Positions 1-8,076 of a stretch of 54,252 nucleotides of DNA are shown here, piece by piece. This DNA is from Bacteroides pyogenes DSM 20611 = JCM 6294 (GTDB lineage Bacteria; Bacteroidota; Bacteroidia; Bacteroidales; Bacteroidaceae): the NCBI RefSeq assembly GCF_000428105.1, contig NZ_ATZH01000030.1, positions 1-54,252 of the forward strand, given 5' to 3'. How positions within the stretch are numbered: position 1 is the stretch's first letter; each line of letters starts with the position of its first letter. A program made the translations under genes and the position numbers. The notes below the pieces were generated by a model. That model was given only the letters and a program-made list of their open reading frames with translations. It was not told where the DNA came from and searched no databases.

Positions 1-340
1 TAAAGAAGAAGCTAAGGGCTATTTGGCATTTTGGTGCGATGTTGCCATTGATGCCAAGTTAGAACCGTTTCGCAAATTTGTAAACACCATCAAAGCACAT
101 TGGTCTGGTATAGTCTCTTATTTTGAGAATAGAGGCGTTACCAATGGTGTGCTAGAAGGTATTAACTCTAAAATTCAACTGGCCAAAAGAAGAGCTAGGG
201 GATACAGCAACGTAGACAACTTCATAAGAATGATCTACTACATGTCGGGTAAACTTGACATGGCCTACCCACACGATTCGTTATAGGGCCGAAAAAATCT
301 AATACCTATTGAAAACTCTTTTAAGTTTTTCTTTTTACCT
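1..340 (+). mobile_element. Right part of an ISL3-like insertion sequence
   Basis: This stretch contains the transposase 3' end and the AT-rich sequence behind it. The outer end of the element is not identifiable because the matching left inverted repeat is outside the window; the limit at about 340 is a guess. An imperfect hairpin with a T-rich tail (arms at 312-317 and 324-329) may terminate the transposase transcript. Confidence 0.5.
2..286 (+). CDS. ISL3-family transposase, C-terminal part (cut by the window edge)
   Basis: The frame is open from the left window edge and stops with TAG at 284-286, so only the last 94 residues are visible. The pattern G-V-L-E-G-I-N followed by K-R-R-A-R-G-Y and an aromatic N-F motif is typical of the C-terminus of ISL3-type DDE transposases; the Glu in GVLEGIN would be the last catalytic acid. 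The enzyme cuts and joins the ends of its insertion sequence. The left end and most of the gene lie outside the window, so it cannot be said whether the element is intact. No ATG is needed here because the true start is upstream. Confidence 0.85.
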   Translation, partial: KEEAKGYLAFWCDVAIDAKLEPFRKFVNTIKAHWSGIVSYFENRGVTNGVLEGINSKIQLAKRRARGYSNVDNFIRMIYYMSGKLDMAYPHDSL

Positions 341-654
341 ACGCAAATATAGGAATGTGTTTTATAACATTAAAATATAGAAGGAGAAAAGATGCTTTTT
401 ACCGCATTTTCTTGATATAAATCAAGAGAAGGTTGTTCTTTTTGATAGTTTAAACAGTAAATCAAACATGATTTGTCAGCTGTGTGCGGAAACGAATTAT
501 TATTAAGCAAATATTAACTCCTAATTTTGCATTAAAATGAAATGAATTGATAAGCTTATTGATATCTGTCGCCAACCATGAACGGGAGCAAATTAAGAAT
601 CATTTTAGTCATGAATTTCTTTATAGAAAAACGTAAAAAGTCTCTATCTAAGGC
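287..654. other. Intergenic stretch with a palindrome and a promoter-like motif
   Basis: No convincing gene is seen between the transposase and the DUF4249 gene. The AT-rich stretch holds a perfect palindrome at 411-426 (CTTGAT-ATAA-ATCAAG), which has the form of a Crp/Fnr-family operator, and a plus-strand -7-like element TAATTTTG at 522-529. A 26-codon reading frame at 578-658 follows the latter, but nothing supports it as a gene. Confidence 0.5.
411..426. promoter_or_regulatory. Crp/Fnr-like palindrome
   Basis: CTTGAT-ATAA-ATCAAG is a perfect 6+4+6 palindrome containing the TTGAT-N4-ATCAA half-site arrangement known for Crp/Fnr-family regulators. No plus-strand gene follows within the window before the convergent DUF4249 gene, so its target is unclear. 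It may belong to the insertion sequence or to a gene that the element disrupted. Confidence 0.3.
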
Positions 655-1698
655 TTAATCGTAATTTTCTTCAAATAAACGAATCGTTTTATGGGTCTCT
701 GTGCTGATGCTTACAATCCCCGTTCCTCCCTGTACATTACTTGGGTAATTGATGGCTTCGTTCAAGACTTCATCAAACGCATCCGAATCTACAATATTCA
801 AGGCTCTTAAATAATAATACTCTGTCTCGGTGATACTAAGCACACGTATGACAGCATCGACTTTGCAGCTTAATTTGTTATTAATTCCATTATATGCCTG
901 AGGTTTCGGATCGTTGTAAACAGTCATCACATAAGAAGAATTTTCGAAGCGTGAATCATCGAAGACCCCATATACGTTGCTAACATTGTCGAACATCCCG
1001 TTCTCCTCTTCCGCATCACTTTGCGGACGTCCGTCTGTCAATACTATATCTTCACGAAAGATATAACTGTAATCATGATAGATACTGGTTATAATGCTTC
1101 GTTTCTGTTTGCTCCCTTCATTTCCCCACTGCCAGTCATTTCTGTTTTCAAACCAACTGACCCACTCTGTTCGCTTGTCTACAATCAGCCTATAGAAATT
1201 CCTTTCGTTTGGAATATCATTCAGTGTGATTTTATAGCGCAGACAGTTTTCTATCCTTCCATGATGTCGTAAAGCAACATTCATTGTTTCGACTTCTCGT
1301 ATCTGCGGCATTGGTTTCGGCACGCCGACCTCCACCCATGCATGATGCATGCCGTCATCGGTTCGCGCGTCAATACGTACCAAATCGCCGGGAAGAAATG
1401 TACCGGATAGCTTGAACATGCATTGTGACAAATGATTTGTTTCTTTTTTATCCATCGGACGCAATTTTTCCCTTAGCTCTCCGTTTACGCGTATTTCAAG
1501 CGAAGCATCTTTGACATGTCCGGGGCTGCCATGTCCGGTAAAATTAAGATATAGATAGTTAGTCAGACTGTCTGCATTGATGAACGCATTCATTACCAAC
1601 TTGGGAGGATTTTCTTTGATATCAAAAGGAATCTCATTTTTACATGAAGAAATTAATACCATAAAAAGTGAGAACACGATGGAAATATTTATTTTCAT
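655..1698 (-). CDS. DUF4249-family outer-membrane-associated lipoprotein
   Basis: A 347-residue protein with a lipoprotein signal peptide (hydrophobic stretch at about 3-17, lipobox-like L-I-S-S-C at 15-19). The remainder, beta-rich with G-D-L-V-R-I and E-Y-Y-Y-L-R motifs, resembles DUF4249 proteins, which are normally encoded directly behind a TonB-dependent receptor. It begins 6 bp after the receptor gene ends, so both are in one operon. By analogy it is a surface- or periplasm-exposed partner of the receptor; the substrate is unknown. Last gene of the sigma/FecR-linked cluster. Confidence 0.75.
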   Translation of the reverse strand: MKINISIVFSLFMVLISSCKNEIPFDIKENPPKLVMNAFINADSLTNYLYLNFTGHGSPGHVKDASLEIRVNGELREKLRPMDKKETNHLSQCMFKLSGTFLPGDLVRIDARTDDGMHHAWVEVGVPKPMPQIREVETMNVALRHHGRIENCLRYKITLNDIPNERNFYRLIVDKRTEWVSWFENRNDWQWGNEGSKQKRSIITSIYHDYSYIFREDIVLTDGRPQSDAEEENGMFDNVSNVYGVFDDSRFENSSYVMTVYNDPKPQAYNGINNKLSCKVDAVIRVLSITETEYYYLRALNIVDSDAFDEVLNEAINYPSNVQGGTGIVSISTETHKTIRLFEENYD

Positions 1699-1704
1699 AA
1701 CAGT

Positions 1705-4401
1705 TTAAAATTTATAAGTATATGTAAATGATGGAATTACAGGAAGTAGCGTAAATTTTGTGATTACCATTCTTGAGGGGTGATTGTCTTTCATCGTCCG
1801 ATAAACGAATGTCGGATTCATTGCATTGTAAACATTGTATACACTGATATTCCAAGTACGCATTCCCCTTTTTGTTTTTTTGTGAAAATTGATACCTATA
1901 TTCAATCGATGAGTAGACGGCAATCGGTAATTATTCCGATGTTCCACATAAGGAGCCTCGTCCAGCGGAGAATTTTGAGTCATAATATTATAATAAGAAT
2001 AATAACTCCAATCGCTTCTTCCATTATTTGAACCTTCGGGGCGGATAATCATGGTTTCTTCTTCGGGAATAGTGGCTGCACTTCCGGTATAAAACACCCA
2101 CGATGCTCCCATATCGATGGCGTCGCTGAACTTGTGACTCAAGGTGAGGTTCACGTTATGTCGGCGATCGTATTTGTAAGGAAAGCGTTTACCGTTATTG
2201 ATACCTCCTTGAGCAAATTTCCGGTCGCTTTTTGAAAGCGTATATGACAGCCATCCGGTTGTTTTGCCTATCGTTTTCTGCGCCATCAACTCAACTCCCA
2301 TCGAACGTCCGTCACCCATTTCAACTTTCTTTTCCCATCCTGAGGAAGAACCTAGAAAACTAACTCCTTCTTTATATTCCAACACATTGCGCATATTCTT
2401 GTAATATCCTTCTATAGAAAATTCCCATCCACTGATTCCCGTATGATAAGCGCCCAAAGCGTATTGATGTGCGCGCATCGGCTTCACTTGTTTGGTTACC
2501 GGCACCCACAGATCCGTAGGCATCGCGATGGGAGCGGACGACAATAAATGTACATACTGATTCATTTTCGTGTACGATGCTTTCAAAGAAATAGATCTGT
2601 TCGCTTGATAACGAGCCGATAAACGAGGCTGCAATGACAGATAGCTACGTTTTTGTACGTTGAAGAAAGATAAATGAAACCCCATATTAACTCGAATTCT
2701 GTCTCCTATCTTTATATTGTCTTCAGCGTAAGCAGATAATTCGTGAGCGTATATACGACTGTTGCCTATGCTGTGATACGTGGTGTCTTGCTCACTTTGT
2801 TTTTCAGTATGTTCGGTTATTTTAGAAGTCATCACTTCCGGACGAAAGTTGTGATATAAATACCCCGTTCCAAATTTGATATGATGGTTTGGAGTTGGAT
2901 TATAGTCGAAATCTATCAGATAACTCCAGTCGCGAATACCCGACCGGTAGTTCCCGGAGTATTTATTAGTGATGGTTTCTCCCTCGTTTATCTGTCGAAT
3001 GTTTGAGTATGAATGCATGTCCAGCGAATAATTATTAAAGGCTATAGTCGTATTACCAAACAGTTGATTGTTGAAAATATAATTCCAGCGGGCAGATAAA
3101 ATGGAGTTGCCCCAGTTCATTCTTCCTCCGTCGAAATAGGTGGCATTTTCTTCAAACTGATTGGAGAAGTGGTCTTTCCCATTATAAAAACTCAAAAACA
3201 AACGACTTCGATCAGAAAATTTATGGTTTATTTTAGCATTGATATCATAAAAAAAATAGTTGTATTTCTCTTCTTTTGCCATGAACGGTTTGGCTAATAA
3301 ATCAGCGTAAGAGCGACGTGCAGAAAAATTAAACGATGTTCTGTCCTTTATAATCGGACCTTCGAAGTTAATTTTGCTCGTTAGCAATCCGATGCTGAGC
3401 GTTCCGTGGTAATTCTTCATATCGCCATCATTGGTACGTACATCGATCACAGAAGAAAGACGTCCGCCAAACCGCGCGGGAAACGAACTTTTGAAAAACG
3501 TGACTTTTTTAACGGCTTCAGGGGTAAATACCGAAAAAAAACCGAATAGATGATCCACATTGTATACCGGTATGCCATCGAGCAAAATCAAGTTTTGATC
3601 GGGACCTCCACCTCTGATATTCAATCCTGCTGTCCCATCTGTTCCGGCCTGGACTCCGGGCATTAACTGAATTGTCTTCATCACATCCGCTTCACCTAAG
3701 ATATTAGGAGTCTTCTTAATTTGCACCATGGGAATCTCCGTTGCGCCCATTTGTGTTGCCATAGTTCCGGCTTCTGCTTTATCTGATATAATGACTACTT
3801 CCTGAAGTTGATTGGCGTCTCTCATGCTGATGTTAAGCAGTGTATCCTGACGAAGTCGGAAGGAACGCATTTCTGTTTGGTAGCCCAGATACGAAAAATG
3901 AAGGCTCACCTCTCCTTCAGGTAGCGTGATGCTATAAAAACCGTATGAATTTGTAGTAGTTCCCTGCTGGAGGTTACGCTCAACGATGTTTGCCCCTATC
4001 AGTGTTTCAGATGAAAGGAAATCTGTTACATATCCGCTAATTGTAAATTTTCTAAGAGATAATCGGCTTTTTTCTCTTTTTTTCTTCAATAGAATGTAAC
4101 GACCGGAAATTTGCCAACTGATTCCTTCTTCCGAAAACGCATGTTCGAGAACTTCATGTAACGGTTCATGTTTGACGACTAAACTTATTTTCCGTTTTAT
4201 TTTAACCTCTTCTCCATAAACAAAAGAATATCCGGTAGATTTTTCTATCTGTTTTATAAAATCTTTCATATCTGCATTACGCAGTGTGAAACTCAAGTAT
4301 GTCTCGGGCGATTGTGCTTTTGCCGACAAAACACTTCCAATAAGCAGGCATGTCAGCAAGCACGCTTTGAGTAGTCTATAGTTCAACATTGTTATATTCA
4401 T
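1705..4401 (-). CDS. TonB-dependent receptor with STN signalling domain
   Basis: An 898-residue outer-membrane receptor. Order of parts: signal peptide (about 1-29, ending A-K-A-Q), secretin/TonB N-terminal (STN) domain (about 34-105), carboxypeptidase-regulatory-like beta domain (about 118-195), plug (about 210-330, with G-L-N-I-R-G-G-G and L-L-D-G-I-P-V-Y-N), then a long beta-barrel ending in an aromatic residue (Y-K-F). The STN domain is what contacts a FecR-type anti-sigma factor in FecA-like systems, and the fecR gene overlaps this gene's start by 4 bp, so the receptor probably both imports a ligand and reports its presence. The ligand cannot be read from sequence. The pairing with DUF4249 rather than SusD argues against a glycan system, but this is inference. 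Confidence 0.93.
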   Translation of the reverse strand: MNITMLNYRLLKACLLTCLLIGSVLSAKAQSPETYLSFTLRNADMKDFIKQIEKSTGYSFVYGEEVKIKRKISLVVKHEPLHEVLEHAFSEEGISWQISGRYILLKKKREKSRLSLRKFTISGYVTDFLSSETLIGANIVERNLQQGTTTNSYGFYSITLPEGEVSLHFSYLGYQTEMRSFRLRQDTLLNISMRDANQLQEVVIISDKAEAGTMATQMGATEIPMVQIKKTPNILGEADVMKTIQLMPGVQAGTDGTAGLNIRGGGPDQNLILLDGIPVYNVDHLFGFFSVFTPEAVKKVTFFKSSFPARFGGRLSSVIDVRTNDGDMKNYHGTLSIGLLTSKINFEGPIIKDRTSFNFSARRSYADLLAKPFMAKEEKYNYFFYDINAKINHKFSDRSRLFLSFYNGKDHFSNQFEENATYFDGGRMNWGNSILSARWNYIFNNQLFGNTTIAFNNYSLDMHSYSNIRQINEGETITNKYSGNYRSGIRDWSYLIDFDYNPTPNHHIKFGTGYLYHNFRPEVMTSKITEHTEKQSEQDTTYHSIGNSRIYAHELSAYAEDNIKIGDRIRVNMGFHLSFFNVQKRSYLSLQPRLSARYQANRSISLKASYTKMNQYVHLLSSAPIAMPTDLWVPVTKQVKPMRAHQYALGAYHTGISGWEFSIEGYYKNMRNVLEYKEGVSFLGSSSGWEKKVEMGDGRSMGVELMAQKTIGKTTGWLSYTLSKSDRKFAQGGINNGKRFPYKYDRRHNVNLTLSHKFSDAIDMGASWVFYTGSAATIPEEETMIIRPEGSNNGRSDWSYYSYYNIMTQNSPLDEAPYVEHRNNYRLPSTHRLNIGINFHKKTKRGMRTWNISVYNVYNAMNPTFVYRTMKDNHPSRMVITKFTLLPVIPSFTYTYKF

Positions 4402-5282
4402 TGATTAGTTGGATTAGTTGTGAGAATTATCTTACCATTATTTAAGGTGTAATCGAAATAGCCGGCTTTATGCAATACAGACAAAATGGTTTCCAATGTC
4501 TCTTCATTCGGGAAACGTGCCGTAATGCGATAGTTTTGTATGGCGGTATCGGCTATCACGATGTCGACATTGAACCGATTGCCCAACTCTTGTATAATCT
4601 CTTTCAACGGAGTAGATTCGAAAATCAGCTCGCCATGTATCCAAGCTATGTCGATAGCGCTGTTTTCTGCTATCTTCCGAATAAGCCGGCCTCCTACCTT
4701 ATTATATATAGCTTTCTCATTTGGTTTTAATATTAAGCAGTCCGTTTTTTCCCGGTTACCGACTGCTACTGAACCTTCAAGCAATGTCGTTTCTATACAG
4801 GAATTGTTTTTATAAGCGTTTATATTGAAAAGAGTACCTAATACTTGCACGCGGATTGCTTCCGTTTCTACAATAAACGGATGTCTTTTGTCTTTTTTTA
4901 CATCGAAGAAAGCTTCTCCCGTAAGTGTCACTGTTCTGTTTTTTCTTTTGAAGTGTTTGGGGTAAGAAAGTGAAGAATGGTGATTCAAAGTTACTTTTGT
5001 TCCGTCCGGAAGATGAACTATGCCGATACTGTTCATAGTAGAAACTTTTTGAATTTGGGTAGATTGTAAGTAGTAAAACACCATCCACGCCGATAAACAA
5101 ACCAATGCCACCGAAGCTGCTATTGCGAGACCGTTTCCAAGCCATTGGCGGCGTTTCCGATGGAATAATTTTTTCTCTATGCGGGGATAACCGGCTGCTG
5201 CCGAAAATTGCTTCCGTGGAGATCGTGTAGAATCGATTAATTTTTCGAGTATTTTTTCTAACTCAGCATCGCTATATTTCAT
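4398..5282 (-). CDS. FecR-family anti-sigma regulator
   Basis: 294 residues: cytoplasmic N-terminal part (1-47), one membrane helix (about 48-70, G-L-A-I-A-A-S-V-A-L), FecR domain (about 85-175, with L-P-D-G-T-K-V and L-T-G-E-A-F-F-D-V), and a C-terminal DUF4974/STN-like domain (about 215-290). FecR proteins hold an ECF sigma factor at the inner membrane and release it when the outer-membrane receptor is loaded. It overlaps the TonB receptor by 4 bp and starts 13 bp after a small lipoprotein gene. Its probable sigma partner is the gene at 5949-6494. Confidence 0.92.
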   Translation of the reverse strand: MKYSDAELEKILEKLIDSTRSPRKQFSAAAGYPRIEKKLFHRKRRQWLGNGLAIAASVALVCLSAWMVFYYLQSTQIQKVSTMNSIGIVHLPDGTKVTLNHHSSLSYPKHFKRKNRTVTLTGEAFFDVKKDKRHPFIVETEAIRVQVLGTLFNINAYKNNSCIETTLLEGSVAVGNREKTDCLILKPNEKAIYNKVGGRLIRKIAENSAIDIAWIHGELIFESTPLKEIIQELGNRFNVDIVIADTAIQNYRITARFPNEETLETILSVLHKAGYFDYTLNNGKIILTTNPTNQ

Positions 5283-5295
5283 TCTTCTGTACTCT

Positions 5296-5739
5296 TTATT
5301 GATGACTCACTTTTTTAAGTTGAACGGAAAGTTTACTGATTTCTCCTTCTTTCCATTGAGGGATACAACTAATTTGTATATTCTGTTTTGCCGCTATCAT
5401 TCGTTTAGGGAATATCTTGACCTTTATGCTTGCTGTTTTCTCTCCGGCTTTGAGCGTGACTTCTTTTTCGAAAAGTTGAAGCGCTGACACTTCTCCAAGA
5501 GAAGATCCGGGGGTTGTAAGGACAACAGTTCTGGCATAATCTGTTTTCTGAGCGGCTATAATCTTAAATTCCGTTTCAAATTCCGTTTGGTTACATCCAA
5601 TTAATATTTTTCGTAAAGCGTATTTAAATCCTACATAATCTTGCGGATAATTATCATTGCTGTTTCCGCACGAGATTGTAAGCAAGCAGAAGGTCATTAC
5701 GAGAAATTTCCTGTTGTTTTCTATAAGCAATCTTTTCAT
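5296..5739 (-). CDS. Small predicted lipoprotein between sigma factor and FecR
   Basis: A 147-residue protein with a signal peptide and lipobox-like L-T-I-S-C (Cys at about 24). The mature part is short and beta-rich (V-T-L-K-A-G-E-K-T-A-S-I-K-V-K-I), which recalls Calx-beta or Ig-like folds, but I do not recognise a named family. It lies 13 bp ahead of fecR and is separated from the sigma gene by about 210 bp with a terminator-like hairpin, so it is the first gene of the lipoprotein-fecR-receptor-DUF4249 unit. A gene at this place is not part of the usual FecI-FecR-FecA order. It may be an accessory surface protein of the uptake system. Confidence 0.65.
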   Translation of the reverse strand: MKRLLIENNRKFLVMTFCLLTISCGNSNDNYPQDYVGFKYALRKILIGCNQTEFETEFKIIAAQKTDYARTVVLTTPGSSLGEVSALQLFEKEVTLKAGEKTASIKVKIFPKRMIAAKQNIQISCIPQWKEGEISKLSVQLKKVSHQ

Positions 5740-5828
5740 GTGTCTACGATAATTATTTGGTTTATCTGTTCATAAAGACCGCAGGATCTGCCAATACCCC
5801 TATCGCAAATCTGTTAAAAAAGACAAAT

Positions 5829-5865
5829 AAAGACAAGAGAGCTATCATACTCTCCTCTTTCTTTT
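5829..5865 (-). terminator. Terminator-like hairpin after the sigma factor gene
   Basis: GAGAG (5837-5841) and CTCTC (5850-5854) enclose an 8-base loop, and flanking A-rich and T-rich runs extend the stem on both sides. On the minus strand it is followed by a T-rich stretch, fitting termination of the hemW-sigma transcript before the lipoprotein-fecR unit. Confidence 0.55.
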
Positions 5866-5948
5866 CCGAGTAGCTGAAAAAGAAAAGACACCTGCCGGTT
5901 ATTAAGTAAATAAAATGCGAGGTAGAAAAAACAATATAACGTAAGCCT

Positions 5949-6494
5949 TTAGCTGCTGATAGCCGCTTTCAGTCGACTCAAGGCTTTTTGCAGCTGTGCA
6001 TCTACGGTTTTTATACTGATATTCAGATCTTTCGCTACTTGAGCATAAGTTTGCTTCTCTTCACGGACACGGATAAAGACCTCTCGACAACGCTCGGGGA
6101 GACGATCAAGAGCTTTTACATAACGGGCAAACAATTCTTCGCTAATCAGGCATTCTTCGGGGGAATTAGTTGTGGCTTCCGGTCCACACGAGGAGGTGAT
6201 GGACAACGGTGGAGATTGCTTCATTTCTTTCTTCAGGTAGTTTAGCGAAGCATTTTTTATTAAAACGAAACAATAGTCTTCTATATTCAGCACTTCAGGC
6301 AAAACATTGCGCCGATTCCACAACTTCAAGAATACATCGAGCACGACTTCTTGCGCCCATTCCTCTTTTTTCAGATAATAAAATGCAATACGAAACAATC
6401 GGTCGTAAGTCATGTCATAGAATCGCCGGAACGCAGTTTGCGAATCCTGCTCTTTCATTTGGCGCAGTAACTTTCGTATTTCCGGTTCTGTCAT
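5949..6494 (-). CDS. ECF-type RNA polymerase sigma-70 factor
   Basis: 181 residues with sigma region 2 (about 20-85, D-R-L-F-R-I-A-F-Y-Y-L and W-A-Q-E-V-V-L-D-V-F-L-K-L-W) and region 4 (about 125-178, L-P-E-R-C-R-E-V-F and Y-A-Q-V-A-K-D-L-N-I-S-I-K-T-V-D). This is the Bacteroides-type sigma factor paired with FecR proteins; it would direct transcription of the neighbouring receptor operon. It starts 16 bp after hemW ends on the same strand, so it is probably co-transcribed with hemW. That places it under the promoter of a housekeeping gene rather than next to its fecR. Confidence 0.92.
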   Translation of the reverse strand: MTEPEIRKLLRQMKEQDSQTAFRRFYDMTYDRLFRIAFYYLKKEEWAQEVVLDVFLKLWNRRNVLPEVLNIEDYCFVLIKNASLNYLKKEMKQSPPLSITSSCGPEATTNSPEECLISEELFARYVKALDRLPERCREVFIRVREEKQTYAQVAKDLNISIKTVDAQLQKALSRLKAAISS

Positions 6495-6510
6495 CCGCCT
6501 CCTCCCGTCT

Positions 6511-7647
6511 CTATTCTTCTTTTACCCATAGCAAATCGCGCATGATGCCATCTGAAATAAATAACCCTTCCCGTGTAAGCTTCCATGCTCCGTTTCGTTC
6601 TTCCAGCTTTCCATATTCAATGTAAGGCTCAGCCATTTGTCGGCAGCAAGCAGAGAACTGTTCGCCAAACTCTTTCTGCAATCTCTCGATCGAGATTCCC
6701 CACATGGTGCGTAGCGAAGTAATGATATATTCGTTATAGCGTGTGGGCAAATCGAGTTGTTCCATTTCGAATGCCCTTTTCCCTTTTTCAATGCCTTCGA
6801 TATAACATTGGAGGGAAGATGTATTCCACTCGCGGGTTGTTCCGTTGAACGAATGTGCCGAGGGACCGCATCCCAAGTAATGTATTCCTTGCCAGTAAGA
6901 AGTGTTGTGGCGGGAGTATTTGTCCGGTAAGCAGAAATTGGATATTTCGTAATGTTCGTAACCTGCTTTGCTCAATGTATTCATCAAAGTGGAAAAAAAA
7001 CAGACGCTACTCTCTTCATCCACTTCATGCACTTGTTGTAGGCGAAGCATCTTATAGAGCGGCGTTCCCTCTTCATAAATGAGGTGGTAAGCAGAAATAT
7101 GCGGAGGACGCAGTTCCAGGGCTTGTGCGAGATCGTGTTGCCAGCGCGTTATTGTTTGGCCGGGTAAGCCATACATTAAGTCGATGCTAAAGTTATCGAA
7201 CCCGACTTGCCTGCATCTGCCCACAGCCTCAATGGCAGTCTGAGCGTCGTGTCTTCTGTTGAGCAGCTTCAGAGTCTCATTATGAAATGTTTGTATGCCT
7301 ATGCTCAGCCGGTCGAACGGTTGTTCCCGGAGCATTAGCACGTATTCTTCGGTCAAGTCGTCGGGATTGGCTTCCAAAGTAACTTCTCCGCAATGCTGTG
7401 TATCGAAACATTGGCGAATGGTTTTGAATATCCGTTTGAAGTCTTGCTCAGACAGTTGCGATGGAGTGCCTCCTCCGAAATATATCGTTTCTACGCGTTT
7501 ATCAGCCAGATAGCCACTTCGCATTTCAAGTTCTTTGCAAAGAACCTCTACAAACTTATCTTTCAAGTCATTTCGGGTAGTAGAGTAAAAATCGCAATAG
7601 CTGCATCGAGTCTTGCAGAAAGGAATATGAATATAAATTCCTGCCAT
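6511..7647 (-). CDS. hemW: Radical SAM heme chaperone HemW (formerly 'HemN-like')
   Basis: A 378-residue radical SAM protein. The Fe-S cluster motif C-K-T-R-C-S-Y-C lies at residues 11-18, followed by the glycine-rich F-G-G-G-T-P-S motif and the C-terminal HemN-like domain. HemW proteins bind heme and deliver it to target enzymes; the family lacks the extra N-terminal residues of true coproporphyrinogen dehydrogenase HemN. I chose the ATG at 7647 because the protein then begins M-A-G-I-Y-I-H-I-P-F, as in the family, and because a -7 element lies at 7681-7688, which leaves no room for a start further upstream. It is followed closely by the ECF sigma gene. Confidence 0.92.
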   Translation of the reverse strand: MAGIYIHIPFCKTRCSYCDFYSTTRNDLKDKFVEVLCKELEMRSGYLADKRVETIYFGGGTPSQLSEQDFKRIFKTIRQCFDTQHCGEVTLEANPDDLTEEYVLMLREQPFDRLSIGIQTFHNETLKLLNRRHDAQTAIEAVGRCRQVGFDNFSIDLMYGLPGQTITRWQHDLAQALELRPPHISAYHLIYEEGTPLYKMLRLQQVHEVDEESSVCFFSTLMNTLSKAGYEHYEISNFCLPDKYSRHNTSYWQGIHYLGCGPSAHSFNGTTREWNTSSLQCYIEGIEKGKRAFEMEQLDLPTRYNEYIITSLRTMWGISIERLQKEFGEQFSACCRQMAEPYIEYGKLEERNGAWKLTREGLFISDGIMRDLLWVKEE

Positions 7648-7680
7648 AGATAGCCGTTCAATGTTTGTTCGAATCGGTTG

Positions 7681-7688
7681 CAAAAGTA
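7681..7688 (-). promoter_or_regulatory. -7 element of the hemW promoter
   Basis: On the minus strand this reads TACTTTTG followed by C, matching the Bacteroides -7 consensus TAnnTTTG. The transcript would start near 7674, about 27 bases before the hemW ATG. No clear -33 TTTG was found at the right distance. Confidence 0.5.
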
Positions 7689-8076
7689 AAATCTTTTTCG
7701 TAGACTTGAAAGTTTTTATTTATATTTGACCATTGAATCTATTGAACTTGTTATAAAAAATAACTGTTTCATTCTTTTTATCTTTTTTATTTGAGGAGGG
7801 CAAGCATTGCCGTTGGGTGCTTTTGAAACAGCTTTTTGTATTGAAGATGCTTTGTTTGGCTCCAACAACTTACATTCAATCCTCATCACACCACAATATA
7901 AAGCAAGAGGATATCATACTCGCTTGGCATGACTCTATCGGAAATATGTTTCATAGCATTGTTTTGTAACACTGTTATATTTGTTGCTTTTCCCCTAATT
8001 AATCTCTAATTTGCGACTCGCTAAAAAAAGTATGCGGTAAACGCATATAAAATAATTATTTTAAATCTTATATATT
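7689..8076 (+). promoter_or_regulatory. Long upstream region of the EF-G2 gene
   Basis: About 390 bases without a gene. Plus-strand -7-like motifs occur at 7721-7728 and 7976-7983 (both TATATTTG). A weaker one at 8008-8014 (TAATTTG followed by C) has a TTG 21 bases upstream (7984-7986). A small hairpin (TATGCG-GTAAA-CGCATA) lies at 8031-8047 just before the start codon, and distant complementary segments CTGTTTCA / TGAAACAG also occur. In B. thetaiotaomicron the orthologous gene is controlled by the carbon-starvation regulator Cur; this region is where such a site would be, but I cannot identify it by eye. Confidence 0.4.

Noticed and set aside
578..658. A 26-codon plus-strand frame behind a -7-like motif
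   Set aside because: No family resemblance, no ribosome site, and it overlaps the 3' end of the DUF4249 gene; nothing separates it from chance.
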